Origin: Candidatus Thiomargarita nelsonii
GTDB lineage: Bacteria > Pseudomonadota > Gammaproteobacteria > Beggiatoales > Beggiatoaceae
Reading direction: 5' to 3'
Assembly (NCBI GenBank): GCA_000785145.2
Contig: JSZA02000019.1
Span: 16,663 to 80,662, forward strand
DNA length: 64,000 bases
Translations under genes and position numbers: made by a program
Shown: positions 56,673-64,000 of the stretch, piece by piece
How positions within the stretch are numbered: the first letter of the stretch is position 1
Layout: every line of letters begins with the position of its first letter
Notes under the pieces: model-generated
The model's input: only the letters and a program-made list of their open reading frames with translations
Database searches by the model: none
Told to the model about the DNA's origin: nothing

Positions 56673-56689
56673 TATAGAAAAAAACAAAC

Positions 56690-58825
56690 ATGAAAATAAA
56701 ATGGTTTTTAATACTCGCCCCCACCCTCTTAAGCTTACTACTCCTACAATCCTATTTTTGGGTACCAAGCTACGAGAGCCAAACTAAGGGTAATCCAGAT
56801 CGCGTTTTCAAATTTATTGAAGCCTCCATCGGAGATGCTAAAATTTTAAATCCAGCCCTTAACGCTGATGTCGCGAGCAGTAAAATCGCCGGATTAGTCT
56901 TTGAAGGGCTACTCGATCACGACGAAAATCTCAATCTACGGGCTCGGCTCGCCACTGATTGGACTATTACTGAAACAGCCTACCTCATCGTCAATCCTGA
57001 TGCCCACTTTCCCGATGGCGCTCCCGTGACAGCGAAGGAGATGGTAAGTCGGCTTAAAAATGCTGATTTGAAAGAAAACGTGACAGATATTCAATTACTC
57101 CCAGCAGCAAAAGCAGAATTACGGACAAAAGTCATTCTCATGCCTGACTCCACCCCCGTTAAAGTAGAAATGAAGGTTGAAATTCCTGAACGGATTAAAT
57201 TTTCACTACAGCGCGTCGATCAGCAATTTTTCAAAACACTCGCACCGATTATTGGTGGTGACTATGAAAAAAATGCGCCACCTGATAAATGGATTATTAG
57301 CATCAATTACTACAAAAAACCAGTGCCATCTTCCGATGAATGGATCGCATTTTCTCCCCCTCACCCAGAAAATCTCCGCTCCAAATTGGCAGAAATTATG
57401 CCCATCGTTTTTGAACATAATCCTATCATTTTTTTTAAGCTGCGAAAAGGGGTGCGATTTCACGATGGTCATGAACTGGATGCCGGAGATGTCAAGTTTA
57501 CTTATGAAGCCATCATGAATCCGAAAAACATGTCGCCGCGCACTTCAGATTTTGAGCCTATCAAAGCCGTAGAAATTGTCGATCCTTATACCGTGCGAGT
57601 CACCTATAAACGGCTCTTTTCGCCAGCGATTAACGCTTGGATGATGGGCATTTTGCCAGAACATTTGCTCAATGAAACCGCTTTGCAGCGTGAAATGGAC
57701 GAACGTGGACTTTCAGAAATCGCACGGAAAAGCTTTGGAATGCGCGACAGCCAATTTAATCGACAACCCATCGGCGTAGGACCCTTTCGTTTTGTCCAAT
57801 GGCAGAGCGACGAACTTATCCACTTAACGCGCAATGACGATTATTGGGAAGGTGCGCCACAATATAAAGAATATTACTATCGCATTATTCCAGATGCGAT
57901 CACACAAGAAATCGAATTTCGCACCGGCGCCATAGATATCTATAATCCTCAACCCCACCAAGCAACCCGTTATAAAAAAGATGAGACTTATCAATGGTTT
58001 TCTAGCTTAGGCTTGGGTTATACCTATATTGGATATAATAATAGAAAAAAACATTTTTCTGATAAGCGAGTGCGACGCGCCCTTGGGATGGCTATTAATG
58101 TAGATGAGATCAATGAATACATTCTCTACGGAGAAGCCGAACGCATCACAGGACCCTATCCCAAAAATACCCTATGGTACGATCACACCATCAAACCGAT
58201 CCCTTATGATCCAAAAGAGGCATTGCGTATTCTCGAAGCACTCGGTTGGCAAAAAAACGCCGATGGTTGGCTTGAAAAGGCGGGCAAAATTTTTGAATTT
58301 AATCTGATTACCAATAATGGCAATTTACAACGAAAAGCGATTATGACGATAGCCCAAAACAGTTGGCGCAAAATTGGCATAAAGTGCAACACTCAACTCT
58401 TTGAATGGGCCGTCTTTCTTGAAGATTTTGTCAATCCGGCTAAATTTGATGCCCTAATTCTTGGCTGGAGCATGGGCGTTGATCCTGATCTCTATCAACT
58501 ATGGCACTCAAGCCAATCAGGATATGCCCAACTCAACTTTGTTGGCTACAATAATCCCCAAGCCGATCAATTGATCGTACAAATTCGCCGAGAATATGAC
58601 TTTGCCACCCAGCAAAAAATGACACACAAACTGCACCGGCTCATTGCCGACGAACAACCCTATACTTTTCTTTACGCACCTTTGAATCATTCGGTACTGG
58701 ATAAAAAGATTGTAATGGTAGAAGAAAATGATGGCAACTACTCAAAACTGAAACCAACCAAAACGGGCAAACTCTTTTTCTACTTTAACCGGTGGCGGAA
58801 ATTGGAATTGACACCGAGATTTTAA
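56690..58825 (+). CDS. Peptide ABC transporter substrate-binding protein (SBP_bac_5)
   Basis: 711 residues, longer than the usual ~550. The N-terminal hydrophobic segment (WFLILAPTLLSLLLLQSYFW) is an uncleaved anchor or signal. SBP_bac_5 markers: FKLRKGVRFHDGHELDAGDV, NRQPIGVGPFRFVQWQSDE, YYYRIIPDAITQEIEF and a C-terminal HKLHRLIADEQPYTFLYAP. An extra ~100 residues near 120-220 interrupt the first lobe. It captures peptides for the upstream permease. Confidence 0.88.
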   Translation: MKIKWFLILAPTLLSLLLLQSYFWVPSYESQTKGNPDRVFKFIEASIGDAKILNPALNADVASSKIAGLVFEGLLDHDENLNLRARLATDWTITETAYLIVNPDAHFPDGAPVTAKEMVSRLKNADLKENVTDIQLLPAAKAELRTKVILMPDSTPVKVEMKVEIPERIKFSLQRVDQQFFKTLAPIIGGDYEKNAPPDKWIISINYYKKPVPSSDEWIAFSPPHPENLRSKLAEIMPIVFEHNPIIFFKLRKGVRFHDGHELDAGDVKFTYEAIMNPKNMSPRTSDFEPIKAVEIVDPYTVRVTYKRLFSPAINAWMMGILPEHLLNETALQREMDERGLSEIARKSFGMRDSQFNRQPIGVGPFRFVQWQSDELIHLTRNDDYWEGAPQYKEYYYRIIPDAITQEIEFRTGAIDIYNPQPHQATRYKKDETYQWFSSLGLGYTYIGYNNRKKHFSDKRVRRALGMAINVDEINEYILYGEAERITGPYPKNTLWYDHTIKPIPYDPKEALRILEALGWQKNADGWLEKAGKIFEFNLITNNGNLQRKAIMTIAQNSWRKIGIKCNTQLFEWAVFLEDFVNPAKFDALILGWSMGVDPDLYQLWHSSQSGYAQLNFVGYNNPQADQLIVQIRREYDFATQQKMTHKLHRLIADEQPYTFLYAPLNHSVLDKKIVMVEENDGNYSKLKPTKTGKLFFYFNRWRKLELTPRF

Positions 58826-58830
58826 AGTAG

Positions 58831-58855
58831 GTAGGAGTCCAAGATTTATCTTGGG
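58831..58855. repeat. TCCAAGATTTATCTTGGG palindrome
   Basis: Hairpin family copy just after the binding-protein gene. Confidence 0.85.
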
Positions 58856-58867
58856 CGATGTGTGAGT

Positions 58868-58945
58868 AAACGGATTAAAAACAAAACCACCGTACCAATA
58901 ACTCATTAAATCAAGGAGCTCACTCCCCTAATCCGTTGTACTAAT
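58868..58945. repeat. GTACAACGG element with decayed left end
   Basis: The body (AAAACAAAACCACCGTACC, then CAATAACTCATTAAATCAA) and right end CCGTTGTAC remain. It shows the empty-site sequence corresponding to the insertion at 61710. Confidence 0.75.
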
Positions 58946-58950
58946 ATGTT

Positions 58951-59008
58951 TAGGAGTCCAAGATTTATCTTGGAAGTGTGGTCGCCCAAAATAAATTTTG
59001 GACTCCTA
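58951..59008. repeat. Two TCCAAGA/TCTTGGA-type palindromes
   Basis: One perfect and one variant (CCAAAATAAATTTTGG) copy in a row. Confidence 0.8.
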
Positions 59009-59033
59009 GAATTTAACACCCCAGTTGCAAACC

Positions 59034-59168
59034 CAATGCCATTAAGTTAAGACAAACAGGAGCAGGTTGCCAAAACATCGTAGGTTATTTTTTATTATTG
59101 TTTACAACGACCTGCGAGGTATGGGTCTCCTCGTAGGTCTGATTTTTAGGCTTAACTTAATGGCATTG
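59034..59168. mobile_element. CAATGCC-type element (family B), 135 bp, 11-bp target duplication
   Basis: Ends CAATGCCATTAAGTTAAG and inverse, flanked by AGTTGCAAACC at 59023-59033 and 59169-59179. The interior differs from other copies (CATCGTAGG...CCTGCGAGG), so only the ends define the family. Confidence 0.9.
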
Positions 59169-59229
59169 AGTTGCAAACCCCATCCCGCATAAAATAGTGT
59201 ATAGCTTTTGACGCACGGCTCGCTATTTA

Positions 59230-59323
59230 GTACAACGGATTAGCGGAATAAACGGATTAAAAACAAAACCACCGTACCAATGACTCATTAATTCAAGGAG
59301 CTCACTCCCCTAATCCGTTGTAC
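59230..59323. mobile_element. GTACAACGG element (family G), 94 bp, TA target duplication
   Basis: Ends GTACAACGGATTA and TAATCCGTTGTAC, flanked by TA on both sides. Confidence 0.8.
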
Positions 59324-59379
59324 TAATATGTTTAATTGTCCCATCCACATAAAAAAAATGAATCGACATTTTTCTTTTT

Positions 59380-59937
59380 ATGATAAAATATTTCAGCCGT
59401 TTATGGGAAATGTCAGCGGAAGAATTACTCGTGTTGGGAAAACCGGCTTTATTGCCCTTGATCGGACAAACCCAAATCAACCAACCTGATAGGCTCCTGC
59501 CCAAAGTGGTTGAATCCCTCAAAACCGTGTCTGATGACGAAATGCGAGGACGTTTGTTTACTGAACTGATGGCATTAATGAATGATGAGGAGATGCTTAA
59601 CATGTTAGAAAACTTGATTGAAAAAGATGAATTGTTAATGGATACCCCGTTTTTACGTCGGATTAGGACAAAAAGCCGTGAAGATGGCCTGAAAGAGGGT
59701 CTTGAAGAGGGTCTTGAAAAAGGTCGCCAAAAAGGGGACTTAAACCGATATCATCAGGATATTTTAAAGGTTTTAGCTTTACGTTTTGAGCCGCCAGTGC
59801 CGAGCCGTCAGCACATCGAACAATTGATGACAAATATCACTGACGATGTGGAACTGGATAAATTGCTCGCGGCTGCTGTTCAATCTCAAAGCATAGCGGA
59901 TTTTCAATCTATTGTGGAACGAGCAACGCATCTGTAG
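59380..59937 (+). pseudogene. Rpn/PD-(D/E)XK transposase-family C-terminal fragment
   Basis: 185 codons starting KYFSRLWEMSAEELLVLGK and containing a charged repeat GLKEGLEEGLEKGRQKGD, both typical of the C-terminal half of Rpn-like recombination-promoting nucleases. The N-terminal catalytic PD-(D/E)XK domain is missing; upstream is the tail of a GTACAACGG element. No ribosome site precedes the first ATG. Confidence 0.7.
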
Positions 59938-59979
59938 GACTACCAAGAAATCCTATTTTTTACTTCGTTACTTCGTTTT

Positions 59980-60100
59980 TTCTCGTTCCCACGCGGAGCA
60001 AAAATGCCATTGACGCGAGGCAAAGGAAACGCAGTAACTTCGCTGTGCTTCGTTCGTGCCTGCCAGGACGCTCCTCGTCCAAAATAAATTTTGGACTCCA
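59980..60100. repeat. Mixed family F and TCCAAAATAAATTTTGGA repeats
   Basis: GTTCCCACGCGGAGC, GACGCGAGGCAAAGG and a final short palindrome lie just before the FGE gene. Confidence 0.7.
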
Positions 60101-60120
60101 ACTAAAAAAAGGAATCAACC

Positions 60121-61404
60121 ATGTTTGAGATCATAGGGCTAATCGAAGGCATAGTCAAAACGCACGAACTCTATAAAGGCGCGACAAACATCATCTTTGG
60201 CGACAAAAAAGAGCAATATTTACAAGAAATCGCCACCGATATGAAAGACATGAAAGTGCATATCGAGAAATTATCAGACACGATATTGTATGCCGTCAAC
60301 TTAGATGGCGTGCGGGCTTGCAAAGAAAAAGAGCAACAATATGCTCAAGATTTACGTCAAATCCACGATTTATTGGCACCGATGCAGCGAGCCTTAAATA
60401 AACCGATATTGTCATCCGCCCTGATTGAGGCACCGATGCCGGCGTTAAGCCATCCACGTCTGCGCTTAAAGGATATTTCTCCCTTAAAATATCTGGTCAT
60501 TCCGTATGTTGACTTTCCTTGGGTGCCGATGTTATTTGAAGAAAACGGGAAATATTATGTCGGTTGGCAAACACCGGATTATTTATCCCAAGAATTAGGT
60601 TGTGAATATCAGCCACAGTGGCAACCCAATCAGAATGTGATGCCCAAAAAGGAGCCTGTGGACATTGCTACCTTTTTGCCAACGGAATTGAAAAAGGAGA
60701 AAAAAGTGTTCCATGATGGCTTGAAAGACGGCGGTGATGGACCAGAAATGGTGTGGATTCCTGCGGGGCGGTTTCGGATGGGTAAGGGCAGAAACGATGA
60801 GCATGACGTGTCAATAGAACGTTTTGCGATGGGGCGTTATCCCGTTACCTTTGCTGAATATGATCAGTTTGCCCAAGCCACTGATAGAGAAAAACCAAAT
60901 GATGAAGGCTGGGGGCGCGGTAATCAACCGGTGATTAATGTTTCTTGGTACGATGCGGTCGCTTACACGGAATGGTTGAGTGAACAAACAGGGCAGCAAT
61001 ATCGTTTGTCGACGGAAGCACAATGGGAATATAGCGCACGGGCGGGAACGGAAACAGATTATTGGTGGGGCAATGAGATGGGTCAAAATCGGGCGAATTG
61101 TTCTCGCAGCGGAAGTCAATGGAGTGGTAAACAAACGTCTCCTGTCGGCTCTTTTGAGGCGAATCCCTTCGGTTTATATGATACGGCGGGAAATGTTTGG
61201 GAGTGGACTGGCTCCGAATTTGAGGACAAATACAGTGGTAAAGAATTGCGCTGTATTGAAAAAACTCATTCAAAATCAATAAGTTTGTCCTTGCGCGGCG
61301 GCTCGTGGGACTTCGTCGCGACGTGGATGCGATCGGCTTTCCGCTTCTTCAGGGGGCCGGCTAACCGCAACGACGGCGTGGGCTTGCGGCTCGCCCGGCT
61401 ATAA
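60121..61404 (+). CDS. FGE/C-type-lectin-fold protein, DGR-type variable C-terminus (copy 1)
   Basis: 427 residues. The N-terminal helical domain (MFEIIGLIEGIVKTHELYKG, KDMKVHIEKLSDTILYAVN) has a GAT-N-IIFGDKK segment and no recognised family. A middle beta domain (LKYLVIPYVDFPWVPMLFEE) leads to an FGE-sulfatase (CLec) domain from ~200: GPEMVWIPAGRFRMG, NVSWYDAVAYTEWLS, EAQWEYSARAGTETDYWWGN, GNVWEWTGSEFED, LRGGSW. Its last ~35 residues differ sharply from copy 2. That pattern fits a DGR variable protein that binds changing ligands. ATG 60121 has an AAAAGGA site. Confidence 0.88.
   Translation: MFEIIGLIEGIVKTHELYKGATNIIFGDKKEQYLQEIATDMKDMKVHIEKLSDTILYAVNLDGVRACKEKEQQYAQDLRQIHDLLAPMQRALNKPILSSALIEAPMPALSHPRLRLKDISPLKYLVIPYVDFPWVPMLFEENGKYYVGWQTPDYLSQELGCEYQPQWQPNQNVMPKKEPVDIATFLPTELKKEKKVFHDGLKDGGDGPEMVWIPAGRFRMGKGRNDEHDVSIERFAMGRYPVTFAEYDQFAQATDREKPNDEGWGRGNQPVINVSWYDAVAYTEWLSEQTGQQYRLSTEAQWEYSARAGTETDYWWGNEMGQNRANCSRSGSQWSGKQTSPVGSFEANPFGLYDTAGNVWEWTGSEFEDKYSGKELRCIEKTHSKSISLSLRGGSWDFVATWMRSAFRFFRGPANRNDGVGLRLARL
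61309..61380 (+). other. Hypervariable DNA segment (DGR variable region, copy 1)
   Basis: Compared with 63854-63925, 24 of 72 bases differ, in 16 of 24 codons. All bases before (LRGGSW codons) and after (GLRLARL codons, stop and ~50 bp) are identical. Codon pairs such as AAC/TTC, AAC/GGC, GAC/TGC and GGC/TAC keep the third C, as expected if a template had AAC codons and A was mutated. Confidence 0.85.
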
Positions 61405-61429
61405 CCCTTTATTATTTATCTCTTTTACT

Positions 61430-61495
61430 CTTTTTGGGTTTTTTGTTTTTTTTTCTTTCTTTTTTTTCTTTTTTTTTTGTTTTTTTTTTGTACCT
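61430..61495. repeat. Poly-T tract after the variable region
   Basis: About 60 bases almost entirely T with isolated C/G. It follows the FGE gene, and the same start is seen after copy 2 at the window end. Confidence 0.85.
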
Positions 61496-61565
61496 AAAAA
61501 GTGCGATTAAATCATTTTTATTATATATTTCAATAAATTGCAATTATTTCGTTTTTTGAGGTGGT

Positions 61566-61596
61566 GGGCCGCGCTTCGCGCGGCCCGCGATTTTTG
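61566..61596. terminator. GGGCCGCGC-TTC-GCGCGGCCC hairpin with T run
   Basis: A perfect 9-bp all-GC stem with 3-nt loop, followed by GCGATTTTT. It is a good intrinsic terminator. A GC hairpin downstream of a variable region is also a known DGR target feature, though it is usually much closer. Confidence 0.6.
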
Positions 61597-61669
61597 GGAG
61601 AATAACCATTCTAATAAAATTGTTATTGTTTAGGAGTCCAAGATTTATCTTGGGCGAGGTACTGGTTTA

Positions 61670-61888
61670 GTACAACGGATTAAAAACAAAACCACTGTAT
61701 CAATAACTCCAATGCCATATAGTATCGGGCAACCATAAAGGATTGCCCCTACATGGACCGTGATTTTTCGTAGGGGCAACACCCTAGTGGTTGCCCGATA
61801 CTATATGGCATTGACCAATAACTCATTAAATCAATCCGTTGAGTCCCCGAAACGAAGTAACGGAACGAAGTGGAGTAATCCGTTGTAC
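61670..61888. mobile_element. GTACAACGG element (family G) with nested insertion
   Basis: Ends GTACAACGGATTA and TAATCCGTTGTAC flanked by TA. It is split by a family B element at 61710-61813. Confidence 0.8.
61710..61813. mobile_element. CAATGCC-type element (family B), 104 bp, 11-bp target duplication
   Basis: Ends CAATGCCATATAGTATCGGG and inverse with a GGGCAACC hairpin body. It is flanked by ATCAATAACTC (61699-61709) and ACCAATAACTC (61814-61824), one mismatch. The uninterrupted target is present near 58884-58917. Confidence 0.88.
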
Positions 61889-61911
61889 TAACTTTAATTT
61901 AAGGAATGCTT

Positions 61912-62157
61912 ATGGAAACTGTAATCTCAATTCCCGATATGACATTTCAAGCGGCTGAACGATTTGCCCAAAATTTGGGGATATCTCGTAGTGAATTTTA
62001 TACGAGAGCAATTTCTTTTTATCTCCAAAAATCGACGGCGGAGTATAGTGTGACTGAACGCTTAAACCAAATTTACGAAAAAGGGAGAGAAAATTCAACG
62101 CTTGATCCGGTTTTACAACAGCTACAATTTCATTCACTCTCACAAGGAGAATGGTAA
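61912..62157 (+). CDS. Ribbon-helix-helix antitoxin (MazE-like)
   Basis: 81 residues: METVISIPDMTFQAAERFAQ, then NLGISRSEFYTRAISFYLQK, a ribbon-helix-helix DNA-binding pattern. An AAGGA site precedes ATG 61912. Its TAA overlaps the toxin ATG (TAATG), so the two are coupled. It probably neutralised the MazF-type toxin that follows and repressed the operon. Confidence 0.82.
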   Translation: METVISIPDMTFQAAERFAQNLGISRSEFYTRAISFYLQKSTAEYSVTERLNQIYEKGRENSTLDPVLQQLQFHSLSQGEW

Positions 62158-62534
62158 TGGTTAGAGGAGAAATATGGTGGGCATCTCTACCAGAGCCGAT
62201 TGGCTCAGAACCGGGATTTGATCGCCCATTGCTTATCGTTCAATCAAATGATTTTAATCAAAGCAAATTAAGTACTGAACCAATAATTTTAAGGTATTTT
62301 GGAGTCCAAAGCTTTAGCTTTGGGCAGTCCAAAGCTAAAGCTTTGGACTCCAATCAATATGCCAGATAATTTATGGTTCAGTACTTAGCTGATGCGCCAG
62401 GTAATGTTTTTTTATCGGCTAAAAGTACTGGGCTCCCTAAAGATTCAATAGTAAATGTTTCTCAGCTTATTACTGTTGACAAATTCTTTTTGAAAGAAAA
62501 AGTGGGTAAATTAACAGCAAAGCCGTTTTTGTAG
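62157..62534 (+). pseudogene. MazF/PemK-type toxin split by a mobile element
   Basis: Starts MVRGEIWWASLPEPIGSEPG and FDRPLLIVQSNDFNQSKL, the MazF N-terminal barrel. A 115-bp element enters at 62271. After it comes ADAPGNVFLSAKSTGLPKDS, VNVSQLITVDKFFLKEKVGK and LTAKPFL. Excising element plus one TA joins both in frame, but the usual ~13 residues between SK and LADAPGN are also missing. The gene then ends at a GTAGGGGCAATCC repeat. A dead toxin with a live antitoxin. Confidence 0.85.
62271..62385. mobile_element. AGTACTGAACC element (family C), 115 bp, TA target duplication
   Basis: Ends AGTACTGAACCAATAA and TTATGGTTCAGTACT with TA at 62269-62270 and 62386-62387. The body has the GGAGTCCAAAGC hairpin twice. 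Inserted in the MazF gene. Confidence 0.88.
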
Positions 62535-62602
62535 GGGCAATCCTTTATGGTTGCCCTTAAATTCAAGGAGTGCTCTCCCCAAATCCGTTGTACTAATATG
62601 TT
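62527..62602. repeat. Half GGGCAACC hairpin and half GTACAACGG element
   Basis: Fragments joined before the second FGE gene. The following ATATGTTTAATTGTCCCATC leader also occurs before the Rpn fragment at 59326, showing past recombination between these loci. Confidence 0.7.
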
Positions 62603-62638
62603 TAATTGTCCCATCCACATAAAAAAAAGGAATCAACC

Positions 62639-63949
62639 ATGTTTGAGATCATAGGACTAATCGAAGGCATAGTCAAAACGCACGAACTCTATAAAGGCGC
62701 GACAAACATCATCTTTGGCGACAAAAAAGAGCAATATTTACAAGAAATCGCCACCGATATGAAAGACATGAAAGTGCATATCGAGAAATTATCAGACACG
62801 ATATTGTATGCAGTCAACTTAGATGGCGTGCGGGCTTGCAAAGAAAAAGAGCAAAAATATGCTCAAGATTTACGTCAAATCCACGAATTATTGGCGCCGA
62901 TGCAGCGAGCCTTAAATAAACCGATATTGTCATCCGCCCTGATTGAGGCACCGATGCCCGCGTTAAGGCATCCACGTCTGCGCTTAAAGGATATTTCTCC
63001 CTTAAAATATCTGGTTATTCCCGTGGTTAGCGTACCCGTGGTGCCGATGTTATTTGAAGAAAACGGAGAATATTACGTAGGTTGGCAAACACCGGATTAT
63101 TTATCCCAAGAATTAGGTTGTGAATATCAGCCACAGTGGCAACCCAATCATAATGTGATGCCCGAAGAAAAACCCGTGGACATTGCCACCTTTTTGCCAA
63201 CTGAGCGAGAGAAAAAAGAAAAAAGGGAGAAAACGACAGGGGGCGAAAAAGACTCTCGTTCTGGTCCAGAAATGGTGTGGATTTCGGCTGGGCGGTTTCG
63301 GATGGGGGATATTCAGGGGACGGGCAGGGACAATGAACAGCCCGTGCATGAAGTGTCGGTGGAACGTTTTGCGATGGGGCGTTATCCCGTTACCTTTGCT
63401 GAATATGATCAGTTTGCCCAAGCCACTGGTAGAGAAAAACCAGATGATGAAGGCTGGGGGCGCGATAATCAACCGGTGATTAATGTTTCTTGGTACGATG
63501 CGGTCGCTTACACGGAATGGTTGAGTGTACAAACGGGGCTGCAGTATCGCTTGCCGACGGAAGCCCAATGGGAATATGCCGCACGGGCGGGAACGGATAC
63601 GGATTATTGGTGGGGCAATGAGATTGGTAAAACTCGGGCTAATTGTTATGAGAGCGGAAGTCAATGGAGTGGTAAACAAACGTCTCCTGTGGGCTCTTTT
63701 GAGCCGAATCCCTTTGGTTTATATGATACGGTGGGAAACGTTTGGGAGTGGACTTGTTCCGAATATGAGGACAAATACCGTGGTAAAGAATTGCGGTGTT
63801 TTCAAAAAAGTCCTTCCAAATCAAAACTTTTGCACTTGCGCGGCGGCTCGTGGAGCAACGGCGCGTCGAGGGTGCGCTCGGCTTTCCGCATCGGCAGGGG
63901 GCCTACCTTCCGCGGCTGCTACGTAGGCTTGCGGCTCGCCCGGCTATAA
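62639..63949 (+). CDS. FGE/C-type-lectin-fold protein, DGR-type variable C-terminus (copy 2)
   Basis: 436 residues, nearly identical to copy 1 over the N-terminal helical and middle domains. It differs in the linker (EREKKEKREKTTGGEKDSRS) and at the variable C-terminus. The FGE domain has GPEMVWISAGRFRMGDIQG, NVSWYDAVAYTEWLS, AQWEYAARAGTDTDYWWGN, GNVWEWTCSEYED and LRGGSW. It is likely a duplicate that has been diversified independently. ATG 62639 has an AAGGA site; the ORF upstream is repeat DNA. Confidence 0.88.
   Translation: MFEIIGLIEGIVKTHELYKGATNIIFGDKKEQYLQEIATDMKDMKVHIEKLSDTILYAVNLDGVRACKEKEQKYAQDLRQIHELLAPMQRALNKPILSSALIEAPMPALRHPRLRLKDISPLKYLVIPVVSVPVVPMLFEENGEYYVGWQTPDYLSQELGCEYQPQWQPNHNVMPEEKPVDIATFLPTEREKKEKREKTTGGEKDSRSGPEMVWISAGRFRMGDIQGTGRDNEQPVHEVSVERFAMGRYPVTFAEYDQFAQATGREKPDDEGWGRDNQPVINVSWYDAVAYTEWLSVQTGLQYRLPTEAQWEYAARAGTDTDYWWGNEIGKTRANCYESGSQWSGKQTSPVGSFEPNPFGLYDTVGNVWEWTCSEYEDKYRGKELRCFQKSPSKSKLLHLRGGSWSNGASRVRSAFRIGRGPTFRGCYVGLRLARL
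63854..63925 (+). other. Hypervariable DNA segment (DGR variable region, copy 2)
   Basis: Counterpart of 61309-61380. It encodes SNGASRVRSAFRIGRGPTFR and GCYV where copy 1 has DFVATWMRSAFRFFRGPANR and NDGV. The flanking GGCTTGCGGCTCGCCCGGCT after it is unchanged and could contain the homing-initiation site. Confidence 0.85.
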
Positions 63950-64000
63950 CCCTTTATTATTTATCTCTTTTACTCTTTTTGGGTTTTTTGTTTTTTTTTC

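Noticed and set aside
63113..63679. Minus-strand frame over FGE copy 2
   Set aside because: An antisense shadow; the same shadow appears over copy 1.
58826..64000. Search for a reverse transcriptase or template repeat of the DGR
   Set aside because: No frame with a YxDD-type catalytic motif and no third copy of the variable region was found in the window.

Overview
The window looks like AT-rich chromosomal DNA of a gammaproteobacterium, most likely a filamentous or giant sulfur bacterium of the Beggiatoaceae type (Thiotrichales). This assignment is inference. It rests on the gene order recN-nadK facing hrcA-grpE-dnaK-dnaJ-dapB, on the very high density of small palindromic mobile elements, and on paired FGE/C-type-lectin-fold genes whose 3' ends carry the signature of diversity-generating retroelement (DGR) targets. 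No rRNA, tRNA, CRISPR array, transposase or reverse transcriptase was found.

Layout. 1-4.1 kb: the 3' end of recB, a two-gene signalling operon (histidine kinase-like protein whose phospho-acceptor His is replaced by Gln, plus a response regulator fused to an adenylate cyclase), an alpha/beta hydrolase and a peptide deformylase fragment. 4.1-20 kb: an accessory region dominated by palindromic repeats and broken genes (fragments of recN, of a DUF790 nuclease, VapC, a K+ channel, an RND pump, a metallopeptidase), with some intact genes: an AAA ATPase/PIN-like pair, a PIN toxin-antitoxin pair, a TPR protein, a secreted REase-like protein with a membrane coiled-coil partner, and a Septu-like ptuA with a frameshifted ptuB. 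20-29.7 kb: ordinary core genes (DUF790, recN, nadK, hrcA, grpE, dnaK, dnaJ, dapB).

29.8-37.5 kb: a defence-like island with DUF4258/DUF2283, a Panacea antitoxin and partner, an AAA/DUF4276 TOPRIM pair, a radical SAM/coiled-coil pair, and an AAA/PD-(D/E)XK nuclease pair whose nuclease is cut by a mobile element. 37.6-52 kb: a long co-directional cluster of tandem AAA+ ATPase, winged helix, HEPN, zinc-ribbon GTPase with a membrane anchor, a membrane-anchored partner, a UbiA-like integral membrane protein, a minimal Hsp70, a coiled-coil protein and an MscS channel. Its composition suggests an NTP-dependent conflict or stress system and it is the best candidate here for something undescribed. 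52-58.8 kb: a phosphoesterase, a TolB/M28/PDZ protein, and a peptide ABC permease and binding protein separated by an 87-bp tandem repeat. 58.8-64 kb: repeats, an Rpn-like fragment, a MazEF module whose toxin is split by a mobile element, and the two near-identical FGE-domain genes with hypervariable C-termini.

Several families of miniature mobile elements can be separated by their ends and target duplications. One has CAATGCC termini and 11-bp target duplications. Two have TA duplications (termini AGTACTGAACC and GTACAACGG). There is also a very abundant GTAGGGTGCGTCC palindrome, plus smaller hairpins. They nest in one another and interrupt or re-terminate genes.
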